Origin: Chelativorans petroleitrophicus
GTDB taxonomy: Bacteria; Pseudomonadota; Alphaproteobacteria; Rhizobiales; Rhizobiaceae
Length of the DNA: 64,000 bases
Assembly: GCF_025398195.1 (NCBI RefSeq)
Contig: NZ_JAODNV010000007.1
Location: 62,001 to 126,000, forward strand
Reading direction: 5' to 3'
This document shows positions 52,894 to 62,964 of this stretch, piece after piece. The notes beneath the pieces were generated by a model. That model worked only from the letters and a program-made list of their open reading frames with translations. It did not search any database and was not told the origin of the DNA. Both the position numbers and the translations under genes were made by a program. Each line of letters begins with the position of its first letter. Position 1 is the first letter of the stretch.

Positions 52894-55704
52894 TTACGCG
52901 ACCGCCGCCTTCGCGCGCGAGCGGCTGCCGCGCAGGCGCCGGCCGTTTTCCAGCACATCCAGCAGTTCGCGGCGGATCGCTTCCATCCGGTCGGGGTTCT
53001 CGATCTTCGCGCCGGTCAGATCGGTGACATAGAACGTGTCGATCACCTTTTCGCCGAAGGTGGTGATGTGCGCCGAGGCTATGTCGAGCGACAGGTCCGA
53101 CATCGCGCCTGTCACTTCCGAAAGCAGGCCGGGCCGGTCAAGACATTCAAGCTCAATCACCGAGAAGCGGTTCGACAAGGTGTTTTGCACCTCGGCGCGC
53201 GGCTCGACGCGGAAGGTTCGCGGACCCCGGCGTGGCTTGACGCGCTTCTCGATTACATCCGGCAGGTAGGTCTTGCCCGACAGCACATCCTGGATGAGCT
53301 GCCCCACCCGTTCGGCCCGCCGCCGTTCGTCGTCGTCGAAATCGAACTGACGGCTGATGAGGATCGTATCGAGCGCCCGTCCGTCGGCGGTGGTGAAAAT
53401 CTGGGCGTCTACGATATTGGCTCCGGCGGCCGCGCATGCTCCGGCAATGATCGAGAGCAGCCGAGGATGGTCCGGCGCAAGCACTGTGATCTCCGTCACA
53501 GCCTCGAAGGCGTGCGGCTCCACCATGGTGGAAAGCGCCCTGCTCCCGCGATCGGCGTCGCGGATGAATTCGGCGTGCCGCACCTGGTCTGCCGTATCCA
53601 CGGTCAGTAGATAATTCTCGTAATGCAGTTCGGCGTAGCGGCGCGCTTCCTCCGCCGTCCAATCCCTGGCGGTAAGCGCCTCGACAAGCTGGTCGCGCGC
53701 GGCATCCGCCCGCGCGGCGCGGGAGGTCACGGAGAAGCCGCCGGTAAGCAGGAGCTCCGTCTCGAAATAGAGGGTGCGCAGAAGCTGGCCCTTCCAGCCG
53801 TTCCACACGCCGGGGCCCACGCCACGAATGTCGCAGACGGTGATGACAAGAAGCAGCTTCAGCCGCTCCACCGACTGCACGATGTCGGCAAAGTCCTGGA
53901 TCGTCTTACGGTCGTTGAGGTCGCGCATCTGCGCGATCATGGACATGGTGAGATGCTGTTCCACCAGCCAGGCCACCATTTCGGTCTGGGCCTTGTCGAA
54001 ACCCATATGCGGGCACAGCCGCCGCGCGATGCGGGCGCCTGCAACCGAGTGGTCCTCCGGCCGTCCCTTGGCGATGTCATGGAAGAGGAGGGCAGCATAA
54101 AGCACCTCGCGCCAAGGCTTGAGACTCGGCATGAGCGAATGGATGAGCGGATGCAACTTCTCGCATTCGCCGCGTTCAATCTCGGCCAGTACGCCGAGGC
54201 AGCGGATCAGATGCTCATCGACCGTGTAGTGGTGGTACATGGAAAACTGCATCATCGCCACGATCCTGTTGAAATCGGGGATGAGCTTGCCCAGCACGCC
54301 GGCCTCATTCATGCGGCGCATGTTGAGCTCCGGATCGCGCGGCGAGGTGAGCAGGTCCATGAAAAGCCGGTTCGCTTCCGCGTTCCGGCGCAGGTTCCGG
54401 TCGATCAGCTTGAGCGAACGTGTCAGAAGCTTCAGCGCGTCGGGGTGATACTCCAGCCCGTGCCTGTCGGCGAACCAGAACAGCCGCAGGATGTTGACGG
54501 GATCGCGCTCGAAGACGCGCTCGTCAGCCACATTGATGCGATGGTTGTCGATGACGAAGTCGCTCGTTCCCGCGAGCTTGCGCTTGCGGCGCGAGAAGGT
54601 GAGGAAGATGCGGTTGAAGCCGGGCACATGCTTGGCCTGCTCCTCCTCAAGCGCGGCGCAGAAGATGCGCGTGAGGTCTCCCACCGCCTTGGCGGTCAGG
54701 AAGTAGTGCTTCATGAAGCGCTCGACGGGGGAAAGGCCCGGATGGCTGGTATAGCCGAGCCGTTCGGCAATCTCGCTCTGGATGTCGAAATGCAGCCGCT
54801 CCTCCGCCTTTCCGGTCAGGAAATGCATGTGGCAGCGCACGGCCCACAGGAAATCCTCCGCCTTGCGGAACTGCAGGTATTCGCGGCGGGTGAAAACGCC
54901 CTTGTCGACCAGTTCCTCGGCCTCGCGTACGCGGTAGTAATATTTGCCGATCCAGAAAAGCGTATGCAGGTCGCGCAGCCCGCCCTTGCCGTCCTTCACA
55001 TTGGGCTCGACCAGATAGCGGCTTTCGCCCGCCTTGGCGTGCCGGGCGTCACGCTCAGCGAGCTTTGCCTGGATGTATTCGGTAGCCGTGTCCTTGACGA
55101 TCTCTCGGTCGAAGCGGGCAATCAGCTTGTCGTAAAGGGCCTCCTCGCCGCAGATGTAGCGCGCTTCCAGAACAGCCGTACGGATGGTGATGTCCGTCTG
55201 CGCGTGGCGGATACACTCGTCCACCGTGCGCGTCGCGTGGCCGACCTTTAGGCCCAGGTCCCAGAACATGTAGAGCATGTATTCGGCGACCTGCTCGCCC
55301 CAGGGCGTCTGCTTGTAGGGAAGCAGGAACAGGAGGTCGATGTCGGACCCCGGCGCCAGCGTGCCGCGCCCGTACCCGCCAACGGCGACCACGGCCATGC
55401 GCTCAGCGGCGGAGCGGTTCCGCACCGAGTAAACGTGAACGGCGGCGAATTCGTAGAGCGCGCGGATCATCTCATCCATGAGATGAGACAGGCGGGTGGC
55501 GCAAGCGGTTCCACCTCCGTCTTCCGCCAGCATGGTCTCCGCCATTTTCCGGCCGCCGATCAGGCGTTCCTTGAGAAGCTTCATCACGCGCGAGCGAGCA
55601 GCGGGCGAGGAGGCGCCTTCGGCGTCTGAAGCGATCGCCTCCAGATCGGCGCGAAGGCGTTCAGCGTCGATGATCTGGTCCAGTTTCAGGGGGACCTTTG
55701 CCAT
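52894..55704 (-). CDS. glnD: [Protein-PII] uridylyltransferase/uridylyl-removing enzyme
   Basis: Primary nitrogen sensor: adds or removes UMP on PII proteins in response to glutamine. The 936-residue protein has the nucleotidyltransferase motif [20 protein letters not shown] (about residues 116-135) and the HD hydrolase motif [19 protein letters not shown] (about 515). Two C-terminal ACT domains follow (starting [13 protein letters not shown] and [13 protein letters not shown]). A much longer frame exists upstream, but ATG 55704 with GGGGAAAG gives the standard [10 protein letters not shown]-like start. It is divergent from the Rsm22-type gene. Confidence 0.97.
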   Translation of the reverse strand: MAKVPLKLDQIIDAERLRADLEAIASDAEGASSPAARSRVMKLLKERLIGGRKMAETMLAEDGGGTACATRLSHLMDEMIRALYEFAAVHVYSVRNRSAAERMAVVAVGGYGRGTLAPGSDIDLLFLLPYKQTPWGEQVAEYMLYMFWDLGLKVGHATRTVDECIRHAQTDITIRTAVLEARYICGEEALYDKLIARFDREIVKDTATEYIQAKLAERDARHAKAGESRYLVEPNVKDGKGGLRDLHTLFWIGKYYYRVREAEELVDKGVFTRREYLQFRKAEDFLWAVRCHMHFLTGKAEERLHFDIQSEIAERLGYTSHPGLSPVERFMKHYFLTAKAVGDLTRIFCAALEEEQAKHVPGFNRIFLTFSRRKRKLAGTSDFVIDNHRINVADERVFERDPVNILRLFWFADRHGLEYHPDALKLLTRSLKLIDRNLRRNAEANRLFMDLLTSPRDPELNMRRMNEAGVLGKLIPDFNRIVAMMQFSMYHHYTVDEHLIRCLGVLAEIERGECEKLHPLIHSLMPSLKPWREVLYAALLFHDIAKGRPEDHSVAGARIARRLCPHMGFDKAQTEMVAWLVEQHLTMSMIAQMRDLNDRKTIQDFADIVQSVERLKLLLVITVCDIRGVGPGVWNGWKGQLLRTLYFETELLLTGGFSVTSRAARADAARDQLVEALTARDWTAEEARRYAELHYENYLLTVDTADQVRHAEFIRDADRGSRALSTMVEPHAFEAVTEITVLAPDHPRLLSIIAGACAAAGANIVDAQIFTTADGRALDTILISRQFDFDDDERRRAERVGQLIQDVLSGKTYLPDVIEKRVKPRRGPRTFRVEPRAEVQNTLSNRFSVIELECLDRPGLLSEVTGAMSDLSLDIASAHITTFGEKVIDTFYVTDLTGAKIENPDRMEAIRRELLDVLENGRRLRGSRSRAKAAVA

Positions 55705-55838
55705 TTCGTCTTTCCCCGTTCGGCGGCGCTGTATAGCGCGTTCTCGCGGCATAAGAAACGGCATCGGCCATTTCGTGACAGCTTGTCCCGTTTGAGGCCG
55801 TCCATTATGGCGAGGCTTTCTTTCGAGGGTATGGACCG

Positions 55839-56807
55839 ATGGAGCTTCCCGCCACGCTGCGGCAGGCAGCCGACGAAATTCTGGAGGGCGTATCCCTGCA
55901 TGATCTGCGGCGAGCCGCGGAACGCCTCTCGCAGCGATATCGCGGCGAGGTCCTTGACGGGTGCCTGCATGTTTCCGACGTCCTGGCGGCAAAGGCCTAT
56001 CTCGTCACGCGGCTACCCGCGACCTATGCCGCGATCCGGCAGAGCCTTGCCGAGACAGCAAGGCGCAACGCGGAGTGCCAGCCGAAGAGCCTGCTCGACA
56101 TCGGCTCGGGACCCGGCACCGCGCTGTGGGCGGCACTCGAAGAGTGGCCGCAGATCGAGGAGGCGGTACTGGTGGAAGCAAGCAGTCCGATGCGTGAAAC
56201 CGGGCAGCGGCTCGCACGATCGCTTAACCTGAAGCGGCTTTCCTGGCGCGCGCTCAAGGCCGAGGACCTTTCCGGCCAAGCGGAACCCGCTGAACTTGTC
56301 ACGCTCTGCTATGTGCTCGACGAGCTTGCCCCCGCTTTTCGCGATCTTCTGGTCAAACGTCTCTGGACGCTCAGCCTGAGGATGCTGGTGATTGTCGAAC
56401 CGGGTACGCCAGCGGGCTGGCAGCGCATTATGGCCGCGCGCGAAATTCTGCTTAAGGCCGGGGCGCATATCCTTGCACCCTGCCCCCATTACGCCCCCTG
56501 CCCGGTCGCGCCGCCCGACTGGTGCCACTTTTCGCGCCGGGTCGCCCGGTCGCGCCTGCACCGGCTAGCCAAAGGCGGCGACGTGCCTTGGGAAGACGAG
56601 AAATTCATCTATCTGGCGGCATCGCGCACCGCGACGCGGCAAGTCGGCCTGCGCGTTCTCACGCCGCCAAGAACGGCAAGCGGCGCGATCCGGCTGAAGC
56701 TCTGCGGTCCCGATGGCAAGCTGGAAGAGCGGCTCGTCACCCGGCGCGAAGGCCGAGCCTTCAAGGCCGCACGCCGGATTGAATGGGGTGACATGTTGGA
56801 GCTATAG
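55839..56807 (+). CDS. Rsm22/METTL17-like ribosome-assembly methyltransferase family
   Basis: A 322-residue protein of the Rsm22 family. The SAM-like motif is [16 protein letters not shown] (about residues 84-99), and a conserved Cys-rich patch is [19 protein letters not shown] (three Cys, about 208-224). Mitochondrial relatives (Rsm22/METTL17) help assemble the small ribosomal subunit and bind a 4Fe-4S cluster through such cysteines. A similar role in bacteria is inferred. GAGGG precedes ATG 55839. Its last codons form one arm of an inverted repeat shared with the gap before mutS. Confidence 0.87.
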   Translation: MELPATLRQAADEILEGVSLHDLRRAAERLSQRYRGEVLDGCLHVSDVLAAKAYLVTRLPATYAAIRQSLAETARRNAECQPKSLLDIGSGPGTALWAALEEWPQIEEAVLVEASSPMRETGQRLARSLNLKRLSWRALKAEDLSGQAEPAELVTLCYVLDELAPAFRDLLVKRLWTLSLRMLVIVEPGTPAGWQRIMAAREILLKAGAHILAPCPHYAPCPVAPPDWCHFSRRVARSRLHRLAKGGDVPWEDEKFIYLAASRTATRQVGLRVLTPPRTASGAIRLKLCGPDGKLEERLVTRREGRAFKAARRIEWGDMLEL

Positions 56808-56829
56808 CTCGCATGGCGACTATAGCTCC
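56798..56829. repeat. Perfect 10-bp inverted repeat between convergent rsm22-like gene and mutS
   Basis: GGAGCTATAG (56798-56807, overlapping the stop codon of the Rsm22-type gene) and CTATAGCTCC (56820-56829) have a 12-base loop. They are followed at once by a second palindromic patch, GGATATCC. There is no T-run. The symmetry would work on both strands, as expected for a shared end signal of convergent genes. Confidence 0.5.
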
Positions 56830-56840
56830 GGGATATCCGG

Positions 56841-59564
56841 TCAGTTGCCCAGAAGCAGCCCCTTCAGGCGATAGAGGGCATCGAGCGCTTCCCTCGGTGT
56901 CATTTCGTCCGGGTTCAATGCGCTCAGCTCTTCCCGTAGCCGGTCGGACGTTTTCCGCATCGGCGGGTCCCTGTGCATAGCCGCCGAAAACAGCGGCAGA
57001 TCGTCCACGATGCGCGCAGCCTTGGACCCCGTTTCACCTTCCTCGAGCAGATGCAGGACCTCCCGCGCCCGCTCCACGACGGCGGGCGGTAGGCCGGCAA
57101 GCCGCGCCACCTGAATGCCGTAGGAACGGTCCGCCGCGCCACGCGCCACCTCGTGCAGGAAGATCACTTCGCCCTCGAATTCCTTCACCCGCATTGTCAC
57201 ATTGACAAGGCGGGAAAGCTTCTCGCTGAGTGCGGTCATCTCATGGAAGTGGGTGGCGAAGAGCGCACGGCAGCGGTTCTTCTCGTGCAGATATTCCACC
57301 GCTGCCCAAGCGATGGAGAGGCCGTCGAAAGTGGCGGTTCCCCGGCCGATTTCATCAAGGATCACCAGCGAGCGTTCGCCCGCCTGGTTCAGGATGGCCG
57401 CCGTCTCCACCATCTCCACCATGAAGGTCGAACGGCCACGGGCAAGATCGTCCGAGGCACCGACGCGGGAAAAGAGCCGGTCCACAACGCCAATGCGCGC
57501 TGAACGCGCGGGTACGAAGGAGCCCATCTGGGCCATGATGGCGATCAACGCGTTCTGGCGCAGGAAGGTGGACTTGCCACCCATATTGGGGCCGGTCAGG
57601 AGCCAGATCGCGCCCGCCTTCTCGCCATCCGCCGGGGAAAGATCGCAATCGTTGGCCACGAACGGTTCGCCAAGCTGCCTACGCAACGCCTGTTCGACCA
57701 CCGGGTGACGCCCGGCTTCGATGTGGAAATCGAGGCTATCGTCTACGACGGGGCGGCAATAGTTTTCGCTGTCGGCAAGCGTTGCGAGTGCGGCCGATAC
57801 GTCAAGAACAGCGAGCGCCGCCGCCCCGTCGCGCAGCACTTCAGACGCGGCCACCACCTCCGCCGCCAGCCGATCAAAGACCGCGAGCTCGATGGAAAGC
57901 GCCCGGTCGGCGGCGTTGGCGATCTTGGTTTCCAGTCCTGCCAGCTCGGTTGTGGTAAAACGCATGGCGTTGGCCATGGTCTGGCGATGGATGAAGCGAG
58001 CCTTGGCTTCATCCGAGTTAGTCAGCACGCCGGCATTGTTGGCCGTGACCTCGATATAATAGCCGAGAATGTTGTTGTGCCGGATCTTCAGCGAGCGAAT
58101 GCCGGTCTCCTCGATGAGATCCCGCTCCATGGCCGCGATCACGCGGCGGGATTCGTCACGAAGCGAGCGCATTTCATCGAGCTCGCTGTCATAGCCCGGG
58201 CGGACGAAGCCGCCGTCGCGCTTCATAAGGGGAAGCTCGTCGGCCAGGGCGCGGGCCAGGTGGTTCGCAAGGTGAGCGGGCAACACTTCAAGGTCGCGCA
58301 CCGCGCGGGACAGCTCGGCAGGCAGCTCCTTTCCCTGGAGCAGATCGCAGACGGCTCGTGCGGCCTCCAGTCCCGCCGCCAGTGCGCCGAGGTCGCGCGG
58401 GCCTCCGCGGTTCAGCGCGATACGCGACAGAGCGCGGCTAATGTCCGGGGCAGCTTTCAAAAGCTCGCGCAGCCCGTCGCGCAGCATCGCCTCATTGAGG
58501 AAGAAGGAAACAGAATCAAGCCGCTCTGCGATCGCCTCCGGGTCGGTAAGCGGCGACATCAGCCGCTCGCAAAGCAGCCTACCGCCCGCTCCCGTCACGG
58601 TGCGGTCGATGGTCTTCAGAAGGCTGCCTTCGCGCTCGCCTGAAAGGGTCCGCGTCAGCTCCAGATTGGCCCGGGTGGCCGGATCGATGAAGAGGCTCGC
58701 AGTTTCATCGTCGCGCTCGGGGCGGCCGAGCGGCGGACGCTCCGAAACCTGGGTTTTCTCCACATAGGCGACAGCGCCCGAGATGGCCGAAAGCTCCGCC
58801 CGGGAGAAGCGGCCAAAGCCGTCCAGCGTGGCCACGCCATAAAAGCGCGCAAGCCGCATGGGCGCGCTGGCCGAATCGAAGAAGGCCGGCGGCTGTGGGT
58901 TCACCATGCGCCCCAGAGTATCGAACAGGGGCCGCAAGGCAGGATCGTGATAGACCGGCTCGGCGACGATCAGCTCGCGCGGGTCGACCCGCATGATATC
59001 GGCAAGCAGCCGGTCGGGCAGAGTGGTTGCCACGCGGAAGACGCCCGTGGAGATATCGAGCCAGGCAAGCGCCATGGCATCCTCGCCACCCTTCACCCGG
59101 CCAAGCGCCATGAGATAGTTGGCTTGCGAAGGATCGAGAAGCTTCTCCTCGGTAATCGTGCCGGGCGTGACGAGACGGATGACATCCCGCTGCACGACGG
59201 CCTTGTAACCGCGTTTCTTGGCCTCCGCTGGGTCCTCCATCTGCTCGCAGACGGCCACCCGGTGCCCCAGTGCGATCAGTTTCTGAAGATAGTCATCGGC
59301 TGCATGCACCGGCACGCCGCACATGGGAATGTCTTCGCCCTGGTGCTTGCCGCGCTTGGTTAGCGTGATGCCGAGCGCACGGCTGGCGATGACCGCATCC
59401 TCAAAGAAGAGCTCATAAAAATCGCCCATGCGATAGAACAGGAGGCAGTCGCTGTTCGCGGCCTTGATCTCGATATATTGACGCATCATGGGCGTCGCCC
59501 CGTCCGCAGAAGGGGGCGGCACGGCGACAGCCTGCTGCTCGTCCACGGGCGTTTGCCTGTTCAA
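56841..59564 (-). CDS. mutS: DNA mismatch repair protein MutS
   Basis: Recognises mispaired bases and starts mismatch repair. The 907-residue ATPase has the mismatch-wedge Phe-X-Glu ([11 protein letters not shown]), Walker [14 protein letters not shown] and Walker [16 protein letters not shown], followed by [10 protein letters not shown]. No ATG suits the start. TTG 59564 with GAGGGTTCC just upstream is best; the frame continues upstream but would run into the divergent malic enzyme. It is divergent from tme, 124 bases apart. Confidence 0.96.
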   Translation of the reverse strand: MNRQTPVDEQQAVAVPPPSADGATPMMRQYIEIKAANSDCLLFYRMGDFYELFFEDAVIASRALGITLTKRGKHQGEDIPMCGVPVHAADDYLQKLIALGHRVAVCEQMEDPAEAKKRGYKAVVQRDVIRLVTPGTITEEKLLDPSQANYLMALGRVKGGEDAMALAWLDISTGVFRVATTLPDRLLADIMRVDPRELIVAEPVYHDPALRPLFDTLGRMVNPQPPAFFDSASAPMRLARFYGVATLDGFGRFSRAELSAISGAVAYVEKTQVSERPPLGRPERDDETASLFIDPATRANLELTRTLSGEREGSLLKTIDRTVTGAGGRLLCERLMSPLTDPEAIAERLDSVSFFLNEAMLRDGLRELLKAAPDISRALSRIALNRGGPRDLGALAAGLEAARAVCDLLQGKELPAELSRAVRDLEVLPAHLANHLARALADELPLMKRDGGFVRPGYDSELDEMRSLRDESRRVIAAMERDLIEETGIRSLKIRHNNILGYYIEVTANNAGVLTNSDEAKARFIHRQTMANAMRFTTTELAGLETKIANAADRALSIELAVFDRLAAEVVAASEVLRDGAAALAVLDVSAALATLADSENYCRPVVDDSLDFHIEAGRHPVVEQALRRQLGEPFVANDCDLSPADGEKAGAIWLLTGPNMGGKSTFLRQNALIAIMAQMGSFVPARSARIGVVDRLFSRVGASDDLARGRSTFMVEMVETAAILNQAGERSLVILDEIGRGTATFDGLSIAWAAVEYLHEKNRCRALFATHFHEMTALSEKLSRLVNVTMRVKEFEGEVIFLHEVARGAADRSYGIQVARLAGLPPAVVERAREVLHLLEEGETGSKAARIVDDLPLFSAAMHRDPPMRKTSDRLREELSALNPDEMTPREALDALYRLKGLLLGN

Positions 59565-59651
59565 GGAACCCTCAGCAAAAATTCCGGATACGCGGTTTTG
59601 GCCATTTACGCACACGAAGTGTAGCCTTATGCACCGGTGTTCGGCAAAACT

Positions 59652-59668
59652 CCACAGAAAGCCTGTGG
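59652..59668 (+). repeat. Hairpin in the malic enzyme leader
   Basis: CCACAG (59652-59657) and CTGTGG (59663-59668) form a perfect 6-bp stem with a 5-nt loop, ending three bases before the GGAGGAG ribosome-site region of the malic enzyme gene. It could modulate initiation. Confidence 0.4.
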
Positions 59669-59688
59669 CGGGAGGAGAACAAGAGGCG

Positions 59689-61974
59689 ATGGCGGATGCG
59701 AACAAGCGGGAAGGATTAGGCCCGTCGGTCGGCCAGCAGGAGGCGCTTGACTTTCATGCCACTGGCAGGCCCGGGAAACTGGAGGTCAACCCCACAAAGC
59801 CGATGGCCACGCAGCGGGATCTCTCGCTTGCCTATTCGCCGGGCGTGGCCGCGCCGGTGAAGGCCATCGCGGAAGACCCCGGAAAGGCCTTTGACTATAC
59901 CACGCGCGGCAATCTGGTCGCCGTCATCTCAAATGGCACGGCAATCCTGGGCCTCGGCAATCTCGGAGCGCTCGCCTCCAAGCCGGTGATGGAAGGCAAG
60001 GCTGTGCTTTTCAAGCGATTCGCCGACGTGGATTCTATCGATCTGGAAATCGACACCACGGACGTCGATGAGTTCATCAACTGCGTGCGTTTTCTGGGCC
60101 CGTCCTTCGGCGGCATCAATCTGGAAGACATCAAGGCACCCGATTGCTTCATCATCGAAAGCCGCCTGCGCGAGCTGATGGACATTCCCGTCTTCCACGA
60201 CGACCAGCACGGGACAGCCATCATCGCCGCGGCCGGTCTCATCAACGCGCTGGACCTGACCGGCCGCGACATGAAGACGGCCCGCCTTGTCTGCAATGGC
60301 GCGGGCTCGGCAGGCATCGCCTGTGTCGAGCTCATCAAGTCAATGGGCTTCAACCCGGAAAACATCATCCTGTGTGACACCAAGGGCGTAGTCTACAAGG
60401 GTCGCACCGATGGCATGAACCAGTGGAAGTCGGCTCATGCGGTGGAAACCGACAGGCGTACGCTCGCCGAAGCACTCGACGGCGCCGACATCTTCTTTGG
60501 CCTCTCCGCCAAGGGCGCGCTGACTCCCGCTATGGTACGCTCAATGGCGAAGAATCCGATCATCTTCGCCATGGCCAATCCGGACCCGGAAATCACGCCG
60601 GAGGAGGTGGCGGAGATCCGCACCGACGCGATCATGGCCACCGGGCGTTCGGACTATCCGAACCAGATCAACAACGTGCTCGGCTTCCCCTACATCTTCC
60701 GCGGCGCGCTCGACGTGCGCGCGACCACCATCAACGACGAGATGAAGGTGGCGGCGGCCGAGGCCCTTGCCGCGCTCGCGCGCCAGGACGTGCCGGACGA
60801 TGTGGCAGCCGCCTATCAGGGGAACCGGCCCAAATACGGCCCCAACTACATCATCCCCGTACCCTTCGATCCCCGGCTGATCACGTCGGTGCCGCCGGCC
60901 GTGGCGAAGGCGGCGATGGAAACGGGCGTGGCGCGCCGGCCCATTCTCGACATGGAACGGTACGTCAACGAACTGTCCGCGCGGCGCGATCCCATCGCAT
61001 CGACGCTCCAGCGCATTTACGACCGGGTGCGCCGCCAGCCCAAGCGGATCGTCTTCGCCGAGGGCGAGGAGGAGCAGATGATGCGCGCGGCGGTCTCCTA
61101 CGTGAACCAGAAGCTGGGCACGGCCATCCTACTCGGCCGCGAGGAGCGTATACGTGAGACGGCGCGGAACGCGGGCGTCGATCTCGCCCGCCCGGGCATC
61201 GAAATCATCAATGCGCGGCTATCGCGCCGCAACGGCATCTATGCGGATTTCCTCTACGAGCGCCTGCAGCGCAAGGGCTATCTCTTCCGCGATTGCCAGC
61301 GCCTCATCAACAACGACCGCAACCACTTCGCCGCGTGCATGGTCGCGCTGAGTGATGCCGACGGCATGGTCACCGGTCTCACGCGCAACTATTCCACCGC
61401 GCTCGACGATGTGCGCCGGGTTATCGATGCCCGGCCCGGCCACCGGGTGATCGGCGTATCGATCGTGCTGGCGCGCGGGCGCACGGTGATCGTGGCAGAT
61501 ACGGCCGTTCACGACATGCCTGATGCCAACCAGATTGCCGATATCGCCGAGGAGACGGCGAATTTCGCCCGACGCATGGGGTATGAGCCGCGCATCGCCA
61601 TGCTTGCCTATTCCACCTTCGGCCATCCGCCCGGCGAGCGTTCCGAACGCATTCAGGAAGCCGTGAACATTCTCGAGAAGCGACGGGTGGACTTCGAGTT
61701 CGACGGCGAGATGGCGGCCGACGTGGCGCTCAATCCCCGGCTGATGCATCAGTACCCGTTCTGCCGCCTTTCCGGGCCGGCCAACGTGCTCATCATGCCG
61801 GCCTTCCACTCGGCATCCATCTCGACCAAGATGCTGCAGGAGCTGGGCGGCTCGACGGTCATCGGTCCGCTGCTTGTCGGCCTCAACAAGCCGGTTCAGA
61901 TCGTGTCGATGAACGCGAAGGATTCCGATATCGTCAACATGGCAGCCATCGCGGCCTACAGCGCCGACCAGTAG
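59689..61974 (+). CDS. tme: NADP-dependent malic enzyme (fused phosphotransacetylase-like domain)
   Basis: Decarboxylates malate to pyruvate with NADP+. The 761-residue protein has the malic domain ([14 protein letters not shown]; the [14 protein letters not shown] block) and the NAD(P)-binding domain ([17 protein letters not shown]). A C-terminal phosphotransacetylase-like domain (about residues 440-755; [13 protein letters not shown]) is thought to be regulatory and not active. The position between mutS and olsB matches, as I recall, the tme (NADP) locus of Sinorhizobium, so I name it tme; the NAD-type dme cannot be excluded by motif alone. ATG 59689 has AAGAGG and GGAGGAG upstream. Confidence 0.92.
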   Translation: MADANKREGLGPSVGQQEALDFHATGRPGKLEVNPTKPMATQRDLSLAYSPGVAAPVKAIAEDPGKAFDYTTRGNLVAVISNGTAILGLGNLGALASKPVMEGKAVLFKRFADVDSIDLEIDTTDVDEFINCVRFLGPSFGGINLEDIKAPDCFIIESRLRELMDIPVFHDDQHGTAIIAAAGLINALDLTGRDMKTARLVCNGAGSAGIACVELIKSMGFNPENIILCDTKGVVYKGRTDGMNQWKSAHAVETDRRTLAEALDGADIFFGLSAKGALTPAMVRSMAKNPIIFAMANPDPEITPEEVAEIRTDAIMATGRSDYPNQINNVLGFPYIFRGALDVRATTINDEMKVAAAEALAALARQDVPDDVAAAYQGNRPKYGPNYIIPVPFDPRLITSVPPAVAKAAMETGVARRPILDMERYVNELSARRDPIASTLQRIYDRVRRQPKRIVFAEGEEEQMMRAAVSYVNQKLGTAILLGREERIRETARNAGVDLARPGIEIINARLSRRNGIYADFLYERLQRKGYLFRDCQRLINNDRNHFAACMVALSDADGMVTGLTRNYSTALDDVRRVIDARPGHRVIGVSIVLARGRTVIVADTAVHDMPDANQIADIAEETANFARRMGYEPRIAMLAYSTFGHPPGERSERIQEAVNILEKRRVDFEFDGEMAADVALNPRLMHQYPFCRLSGPANVLIMPAFHSASISTKMLQELGGSTVIGPLLVGLNKPVQIVSMNAKDSDIVNMAAIAAYSADQ

Positions 61975-61979
61975 CTGCC

Positions 61980-62891
61980 TCAGCGGTTATCGAGATCCTG
62001 TACCGCGAAACGCTCCGCCTCCGCGCCGTAGTGGGCGATATAGCGCTGTGAGATCATCTCCACCGGCAGCACCACCAGCACGTCGGTGGTGCCGAAATCG
62101 TGGTCGATCACACAGCCTTCGCCGAACCTCGCACCGAGCCTTAGATAGCCCTTGATCAGCGGCGGCATGGCCGAGAGGGCGGCCCTGGCATCGACCCCCT
62201 CGGGCGGCATTAGATCCATGCAGGCGTAGCGGTGGGCCTTGGCGCGCACGTCCCAAGGCTCCTCCGCGCGGCAGAAATGGGAAAGATAGGACAAGGCTTG
62301 CGCGTGAGCGGCCGGCACGATTCCGGGGAAGGAGGCGCAGCCTGTCATGACGTCGAAACGGTAGCGTCTGCAATAGGCCCAAATGCCTTGCCACAGAAGC
62401 TCGATCGTGCGACGGGAGCGGTAGGCCGGCAGAACGCAGGAGCGTCCCAGCTCTAGAAAACGCCGCCCGTGATGGCGCTCGATCAGACGATTGAGCTCGA
62501 ACTCATCCTCTGAGTAGAAGCCGCCCGTCATCGCGGCGCGCTCCTGCGGTAGAAGGCGGTAGGTGCCCACAACACGGTCTTCTGTCGGGCCAGCCGACTC
62601 GGTGTCGATCACCAGAAGGTGATCGCACACGGCGTCGAAACGGTCCGCGTCGCGTTCCTCCTGCGCCGTGATTGCCGGCAGGCGGGCGCCCAATTCCTGA
62701 TGAAAGACGCGAAAGCGGACCGCCTGGGCTGCGGCGATCTCCTCTTCCTCGCGCGCAAGCCGTACCTCAAGCTGCCCAATCCGGCCCAGGACGGTCTGTT
62801 CGGCCAACGCCTCGCAGGCCCTCCTGGCAAGAGCCGGATCGGCGGATTTCTCATTCAGAGCCAAGCCCTGCACGGCTGATTCTCCCTCCAT
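61980..62891 (-). CDS. olsB: L-ornithine N-alpha-acyltransferase
   Basis: First step of ornithine lipid synthesis: acylates ornithine with 3-hydroxyacyl-ACP, used by rhizobia when phosphate is scarce. The 303-residue GNAT-fold protein has the block AAAQAVRFRVFHQELGA, VVGTYRLLPQ and the central FLELGRSCVLPAYRSRRTIE, followed by FDVMTGCASFPG, all seen in OlsB/hemolysin-like acyltransferases. OlsA, the second enzyme, is not in the window. It converges with tme, five bases apart. Confidence 0.92.
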   Translation of the reverse strand: MEGESAVQGLALNEKSADPALARRACEALAEQTVLGRIGQLEVRLAREEEEIAAAQAVRFRVFHQELGARLPAITAQEERDADRFDAVCDHLLVIDTESAGPTEDRVVGTYRLLPQERAAMTGGFYSEDEFELNRLIERHHGRRFLELGRSCVLPAYRSRRTIELLWQGIWAYCRRYRFDVMTGCASFPGIVPAAHAQALSYLSHFCRAEEPWDVRAKAHRYACMDLMPPEGVDARAALSAMPPLIKGYLRLGARFGEGCVIDHDFGTTDVLVVLPVEMISQRYIAHYGAEAERFAVQDLDNR

Positions 62892-62964
62892 TGCCGCGGC
62901 TAGGATAGAATGGGGCTACAACAAAAGGATGGCAAGGGAGCGAGCCGGTTGGCAATGCCCTCAC

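Noticed and set aside
53623-55251. A 542-codon open frame opposite glnD
   Set aside because: It is a typical antisense frame in GC-rich DNA; GlnD motifs on the minus strand account for the codon bias.
55705-55992. An N-terminal extension of GlnD by 96 residues
   Set aside because: It would run over the start of the divergent Rsm22-type gene and is not found in GlnD proteins, which start close to the ATG at 55704.
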